From: Lobosporangium transversale
Lineage: Eukaryota; Mortierellomycota; Mortierellomycetes; Mortierellales; Mortierellaceae
NCBI RefSeq assembly: GCF_002105155.1
Contig: NW_019028981.1
Location: forward strand, 1,280,501-1,344,500
Direction of reading: 5' to 3'
DNA: 64,000 bases
The translations under genes and the position numbers were made by a program. Positions 58,489 to 64,000 of this stretch are shown here, piece after piece. A model generated the notes under the pieces. The model saw only the letters and a list, made by a program, of their open reading frames with translations, did not search any database and was not told the origin of the DNA. Each line of letters starts with the position of its first letter. The first letter of the stretch is position 1.

Positions 58489-60630
58489 GTAATTCGATGT
58501 GATATACTATGCTGTACTATACAGTATCTGCTTTCTTCTACAATGCTTTGCTGTCTTATGTTGCACTTGATTGACTTCTCTTAGTCATGTAAAAAAGAGG
58601 TTGACGTTAGAACAAATGGCACTCTATCTTTTTGCTTAATATACTGCATTTTTTTTTACTTTTCTAGTTACTATTTGTGGTGCTGCTGGCGGTATCGGTC
58701 AGCCATTGGCGCTTCTCCTAAAGCAATCAGAGTTGATCACACATTTGGCTCTGTATGATGTCGTGAATGCGCTCGGTGTGGCTGCAGATTTATCTCATAT
58801 CAATACTCGCTCCAACGTTACTGGACATGGAAAGGAAGATATGGACGAGGCTTTGAAGAATGCACACACTGTTGTCATTCCGGGTAACGTATACATTATT
58901 CTTTGCTTTTTTTTTTTTTTACTGTTACTGTTATCATTATTAACGCCGTTATCATGTCAATATTAAAAGAAGGAGTTTAAATACGCGTGATTTTTTTTTT
59001 TTTTCCCCTTTCTTTAATGGTGTGTTTGTGCTTTCTTCAACGTCTTATTGAAATAACTAGCTGGAGTGCCTCGCAAGCCTGGTATGACCCGGGATGACCT
59101 TTTCAAGGTAGGACATTTATTTTAATTTTTTATATAAGAATATAAGATTGGGATCCAATGGGAGAAACGGGGCTCGGAGCTTTTTTTTTTGTAGTCAGTG
59201 TGAGTTAAAAAGAAAAAAAAAAAAATACAAGATTGTTGGGAAGATAAGAGTAAGGCTTTTACCATTGAACCATTGATCATCAGATATGGCCATGGCTAGA
59301 AGTATATGGATGAGAGGATTAGTATTTTTTTAGTCGCTTATCAGTACTCAGTTATCATAATGCTCCACGTTTTATTCTTTATCTCATCATGAAATAAGTT
59401 AACTGTGTGATATGAGAAAGATGTATTGATTATCAATTAATTCTTTTTGTACACCCATTAATTGTCTTGCCTTGTCTTGTTGCTCTCTTTTGATTATTTA
59501 CTTCGGTGATGTGCTCCGGACATCTCGGTATTCTAATTTTTTTTTTCTCCCCTACTCAACAGATCAATGCAGGCATTGTCCGTGACTTGGCTGCAGGTAT
59601 TGCCAAGAACTGCCCCGAGGCCCATGTCTTGATTATCTCTAACCCTGTCAACTCTACAGTGCCTATTGTGTGCGAAGTCCTCAAGAAGCATGGCGTTTTT
59701 AATCCCAAAAAGTAATTGAGAACTTTTTTGTGTGACAAGTACATTGGGAAGATGCTTTGTGTAAACATGCTGATATAATCGATATAGTCGATATGGGATT
59801 GATTTAGTGTGTTCAGGGAAGATTGTGACCAGATCGAATGTTAAAAAAAAAAAAAACTGCGGAGAGGTCCCCATTCTTTACTCTATTTCTGTCAAGGACA
59901 GGGTGAATAGTTCTTGAGACATTGTTATGAATTATCAGTGTATTAGATATATATGTGGAGAGAAAAGAGGGAATAGGTTACTAATCGATAATCACGCAAA
60001 GCCAAACATATTTCGCTTGTATACTAAATAACTATCTGCTTTTCTTACTGTATTTCATCCTTTAGAGTCTTTGGCATCAGTACGCTGGATGTTGTCCGCT
60101 CATCTAGGTTTGCGTTCGAAATTAACAATGCGATCGATCCACAGTCAACAAGGGTTACTGTAATTGGTGGACACAGTGGGGTTACCATTGTGCCGGTCCT
60201 CTCCCAGATCCCTGGACAAACCTTTACCAAGGAGCAGCTCGAGGCGCTGACACACCGCATTCAATATGGTGGGGATGAGGTTGTAAAGGCAAAGGATGGC
60301 GCAGGATCTGCAACACTGTCAATGGCTCATGCAGGTGCGCGCTTTACCAACGTAATCCTTCAGGCGACGGTTGCAGGCAAGGCTGGTCTAATCGAGTCGA
60401 CCTTTGTGAACTTGGAAGCCGATCCTGAGAGCACAGCTGGTTTCAGGGCCAAGACTCATTTGGATTATTTCGCACAGGATGTCGAATTTGGTCGTGAGGG
60501 TGTGAGTAAGATCTTGCCTCTTCCCACCCTCTCAGATTATGAGCAATTATTGCTGGGTGCTGCTATTCCTGAGCTTAAAGTTAACATTATCAAGGGAGCT
60601 GCTTTCATCACAGACGACGCCAAGATCTAA
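58489..60630 (+). CDS. MDH: NAD-dependent malate dehydrogenase
   Basis: Five exons (58489-58498, 58668-58883, 59061-59107, 59563-59711, 60066-60630) join to 328 aa. The first exon has only 10 nt (ATG GTC AAA G). The product has the NAD loop [14 protein letters not shown], the mobile-loop Arg residues in [11 protein letters not shown], the substrate pair Asp149/Arg152 in LDVVRSSRF and catalytic His177 in VIGGHSG. It converts malate and oxaloacetate with NAD. No mitochondrial presequence or peroxisomal SKL end is seen, so a cytosolic form is likely. It belongs to the E. coli/mitochondrial-type subgroup. Confidence 0.95.
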
Positions 60631-62260
60631 GCAGGCGTTTTTTCTTTTTTTTTTTTCTTTTTTTCTTTTTGCTTTCTGTTATTCATTATCTTTTGGCTTC
60701 AATCTCTTGAATATTTATTTTTTGAAATAAACGCTTCTGCGTAAAAAAAAAAAAAAAGGCGCATACCTCCCATGCCTTCATTCATCTTTTCTTCCAGCAT
60801 AATTCCTCCATTTTCGGCCCTTGAACTTGCTCTCCTTGTCGTGTTCAATTGACAGAATACCTTGGTAGATCTTATGAATTTAGCTCTGAACTCCGTTGAT
60901 GCTCTTGCAGGTACATGACAAATAGTCGGCACCGCCTGCCTAAAATCCTTGAGCCATAACTTCGCTAGATTGACAATCTTTGTACAAGAGGGACTTAGTG
61001 CTTCGCCCAAATATACTTTAGATTATGTCAAAACCAAGACCTTGCATGTTTAGTATAGTAAACTAAGCTCGGCATCTTTGCAGCGAGCCTGCCCTTTTCC
61101 ATGTATTCAACGTCCTTTTTTTTTTGCTATGAACTTGATTGAATATTTTTTTTTTCTTTTATGTTTCTAACACTCTCACATTGGCTAGACCATTTCCCTA
61201 CAACAGCAACAGCATTGGCGTCAAGAACCTTTGGGACTTTACTCGGAGATAAGGTAACGATCCTCAAAGCATCAATTTACCTCAACAACAGCAGGCTACC
61301 ATCGGCCACGTGGATTTACAGCGCTACTCCTTCCTGATGCTTTGAGGGATGGGTACTCTTAACCACCAAGACGTGGTAGCTGTGTAGAAATCGCGAAAGT
61401 CGTCAGAGTTCAATTGATAAACAAAGAGTATCTATTCTATCTTCACTCCGTTAGGTCCCTGGTTAGAGTTGAGAAGGCGACACCGGTGCCACCACCATCA
61501 TCAGCGCCAGCAACAACAGGGGAATGCGTATAGTCTCGGTGAGGCTCGAGGGCAGAGGGAGCCTTCGACCTAAATGCGATTAGTTAGTGCACAGGAAATA
61601 CGTAGCTCGAGAGAAGGTCTAAAGCAAGATTTCGGTGACGTAAATTGGACTCTCATTGCGCTATACTCGGGTGCATTAATGCACGGAAAAAAAAAAGCTT
61701 GTGCGTAAATGCCGATGGCGCGCAAAATGGGGGTCATGTTGTCCAACAGGATAATATACACGTATACACATCACACGGGTACCGAGTAATTAAAGCTATA
61801 AATGCGCACCCTTGGACCAGGCTTTTCTTCCTTTTCTTTTTAGTTCTTTCTGCATGACTGTGTTGTGTATCAGTGTTTTACATTTACCTATAATCATTAA
61901 AAGATGGATTCAGAATAAATCGCGCCCAAAAAATTTTTTATTTTGACTCTTTTTAATGCTCTCTGCCTTTTTTTTTTCTCTGCTCTTTCCCCCCTTTTTG
62001 ACTTTTTTATTCTGCCCGTTTCCGCGTGCTTCTTTTTTTTTTATTGCCTTTTATTGTAGCTTCCTCAAAATCACTCTCCGTCCATTGCTCCCCTGCACAA
62101 ACTAAGGGACATACACTACACCCTTTTATTTTATCTTATTTTTTATTTTTATTTTTTATTTTTTATTTTTTGTCTCTTTGTCTTCGAGCTCTTTGTCTCA
62201 TTTTCCCTTCCCCTCCCTCTCCTCCACTGCATATCCCTATTATTCTCTTCGTCTCACGTC
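60631..62260. other. intergenic with a possible minus-strand relic
   Basis: A minus-strand frame at about 61010-60765 contains LWLKDFRQAVPTICHVPAR and LNTTRRASSRAENGG, which look protein-like. It starts at TTG with a stop just upstream and ends in the T/A run near 60743. No family recognised. T- and C-rich runs at 61935-62220 form the leader of the importin gene. Confidence 0.35.
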
Positions 62261-64000
62261 ATGGCTTCCATCGGAGAGATCCTCTTGAACACCCTCTCAC
62301 AAGGTAAGCATATGGGATCCACTACATGATCTTTTTTTTTTGCCACCATGTCGCAGACATCCTTCATTGCAAAGAGCTTCTTGCTCATTTCCAAGGGACC
62401 TGCACTGCCAATCATGAATAAAGCAAAGATGTATATGTAAAAATAAAAAAAAAAGGCGTGCAATAGGAGCAACGTTCTTCAATGCTGTTTGTAATATGGC
62501 GGGAGACGTGCCAATTTAATTTTGCTACTCCAAGCTGACAAGGCTATGATGACCCTATAGACAACAAAAGCGTAATTCCATATTCGTTTACTCTTGCTCT
62601 GTCATCTGATGTTCAGATGTCCATAGAGTAAAAACGTGGCAAATGGAGAGCATCAGGTCTTTTTTTTTTACGATGGCGCTTTGTTGTTATTGTTTAATTG
62701 TTGCTGCACTATGCAGCAATCTCTTTTGTAATCCAACTGTGGATGCATACAACACCTGTGCTCTTAAAAAAGAAACTTCTCATCATTCACTGACGCATAC
62801 ATCCCACCTTCCAATCCTTTTTTTGTTTTGCCAAAATAGATCAACAGATCCGTGAAGCCGCAACCACTCAACTCGAGACAGCAGCCAGCGAAGATTTTGT
62901 ATGTCATATCGCTATTATTATCTTTTCTTTTGTTTATCTTCTTGGGTCCACGCCACTACATTCTTGCTGGCGTTGCAGCATATTTTTTTTGTGTGGTGAA
63001 CCCTTTGCATGATGTGTTGTCTTCAAGTGTGGTCTTTGAGAGGAGGATGGATTCTTCAATAGGATGTGGCAGGATGCAACAGGACCACATCTGTCGTGAT
63101 ATACGCTTGCTGCGACAACAAACTCGCCACCAACTTTCCTCATACAATATTTATTAGAAAACGTGGCATTTCAAGGACAATTCTGTGGAAGGAAATACAA
63201 TACCTGTGGAGCCATAGTTGCTTCGGGATGACAGTGTTCAATGTCGATGTAACCTTTTCTGTTATAGTCTTACCAAAAGCTAAACGCCCATAGAAATACT
63301 TGGATGGTGGCAGTATCAAATGCGATAATAGTATTAGTGTTTAATCGCGTGTAGATTTGGGCATTCAAAGTTATCGGATGAAGAGAAGGATTGAGGGGAT
63401 GAATTAGACTTTCAATGTTTAACCCCTTGAAGCGCCTGCATCTATCTTTTGATTTATTTGTGCCGTCTTGAACAAGGGAAACATGGTACCGTTAAGAGTA
63501 CAGAACAGACCAGCTGACGCTTTCTTTTTTGTTTTTATCTTCTTTCCAACTTTGTACATATGTGGGATATTACGCCGCTGAATAGAAACAATATGTGGTC
63601 ATGTTGTGCCAAGAGCTCGGCAATGAGCAAAGTCAAGCCCGTATCCCTGCTGGTTTGGCTCTCAAAAACGCATTGACAACAAGGGTAAGCCAATTGGAGA
63701 ATAGATCATGTGTGTCACTTGACTCTGTTAAAATCCTAATGCATATCCAGATAACGGTTCTTAACATTGCATTGATTTGTACATGTCAATATCTTTAGGA
63801 AGTTATTCGTCGTAATGAAATCTCTGCTCGATGGTTGGGTATTGATGAATCTACAAGAAGCCAGATCAAAACCTTGGTAAGCCTTTTTTTTTATTTTAAT
63901 TTTGTTAATCATAATTTGATGCATGACGACGTCATTTTAGCTTGTATCTAATAAATGAGCTCTCTATTGCACGTTAATAGGTCTTGACTACGCTTGGTAC
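62261..64000 (+). CDS. KAP95: importin subunit beta-1, N-terminal part (cut by window end)
   Basis: Exons in frame are 62261-62303, 62840-62898, 63586-63684, 63799-63876 and 63981 to the window end. They encode ASIGEILLNTLSQ, IREAATTQLETAASEDF, then the HEAT-repeat segment IPAGLALKNALTT and EVIRRNEISARWL, which match the N-terminus of karyopherin beta-1. That region binds Ran-GTP and carries importin alpha with nuclear-localised cargo through pores. Only about the first 98 residues of an expected 860 or so are here. Introns are long for the region (536 and 687 nt for the first two). Confidence 0.9.

Overview
The window looks like nuclear DNA of an early-diverging filamentous fungus, most likely Mucoromycota and perhaps Mortierellomycotina. 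The evidence is intron-rich housekeeping genes with short GT-AG introns, Crinkler-type and PD-(D/E)XK-type accessory proteins, kelch-transmembrane proteins and a Tigger/pogo-type DNA transposon. The species assignment is inference. Long A and T homopolymers (20 to 48 nt) are common, mostly in introns, leaders and intergenic DNA.

Left accessory region, 1-16 kb. Position 1 starts inside a 1.12-kb direct repeat (copy A) whose second copy lies at 18682-19802. Next come an Ldb17/Dip1/SPIN90-type actin regulator (5' end unresolved), two related five- or four-exon minus-strand genes with a D...ExK nuclease-like core (4528-6565 and 8842-11172), decayed fragments between them, a broken XPG/FEN1-like nuclease gene, and a 2.2-kb Mutator-like element at 13812-15979 with 48-nt inverted ends and a perfect 9-bp target duplication.

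NmrA array, 16.7-39.8 kb. Eight plus-strand, intronless NmrA-like (HSCARG-type) Rossmann genes form a tandem array. Six are open and two are frame-broken. They share a core promoter (TATTTAAACAGATGCC) and show mosaic near-identical tracts that point to recent duplication or gene conversion.

Inside the array, at 31590-35929, sits a 4.34-kb element with roughly 148-bp inverted repeats flanked by TA. It carries two convergent genes: a Tigger/pogo transposase and a Crinkler protein with an N-terminal ubiquitin-like Crinkler domain, a coiled coil and a C-terminal nuclease-like domain. Their stop codons can share one TTATAA palindrome. This transposon-borne Crinkler is the most notable object in the window.

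Housekeeping region, 40-64 kb: ubiquitin-eL40 fusion, ribosomal protein eL28, the Pop2/Caf1 deadenylase, eIF2B beta (head-to-head with Pop2), a predicted secreted-kelch/transmembrane/cytoplasmic kinase protein of 1203 aa, malate dehydrogenase, and the 5' end of importin beta-1, cut by the window edge. Apart from the kelch-kinase, these are single-copy core genes, and their intron-rich structure contrasts with the intronless NmrA array.
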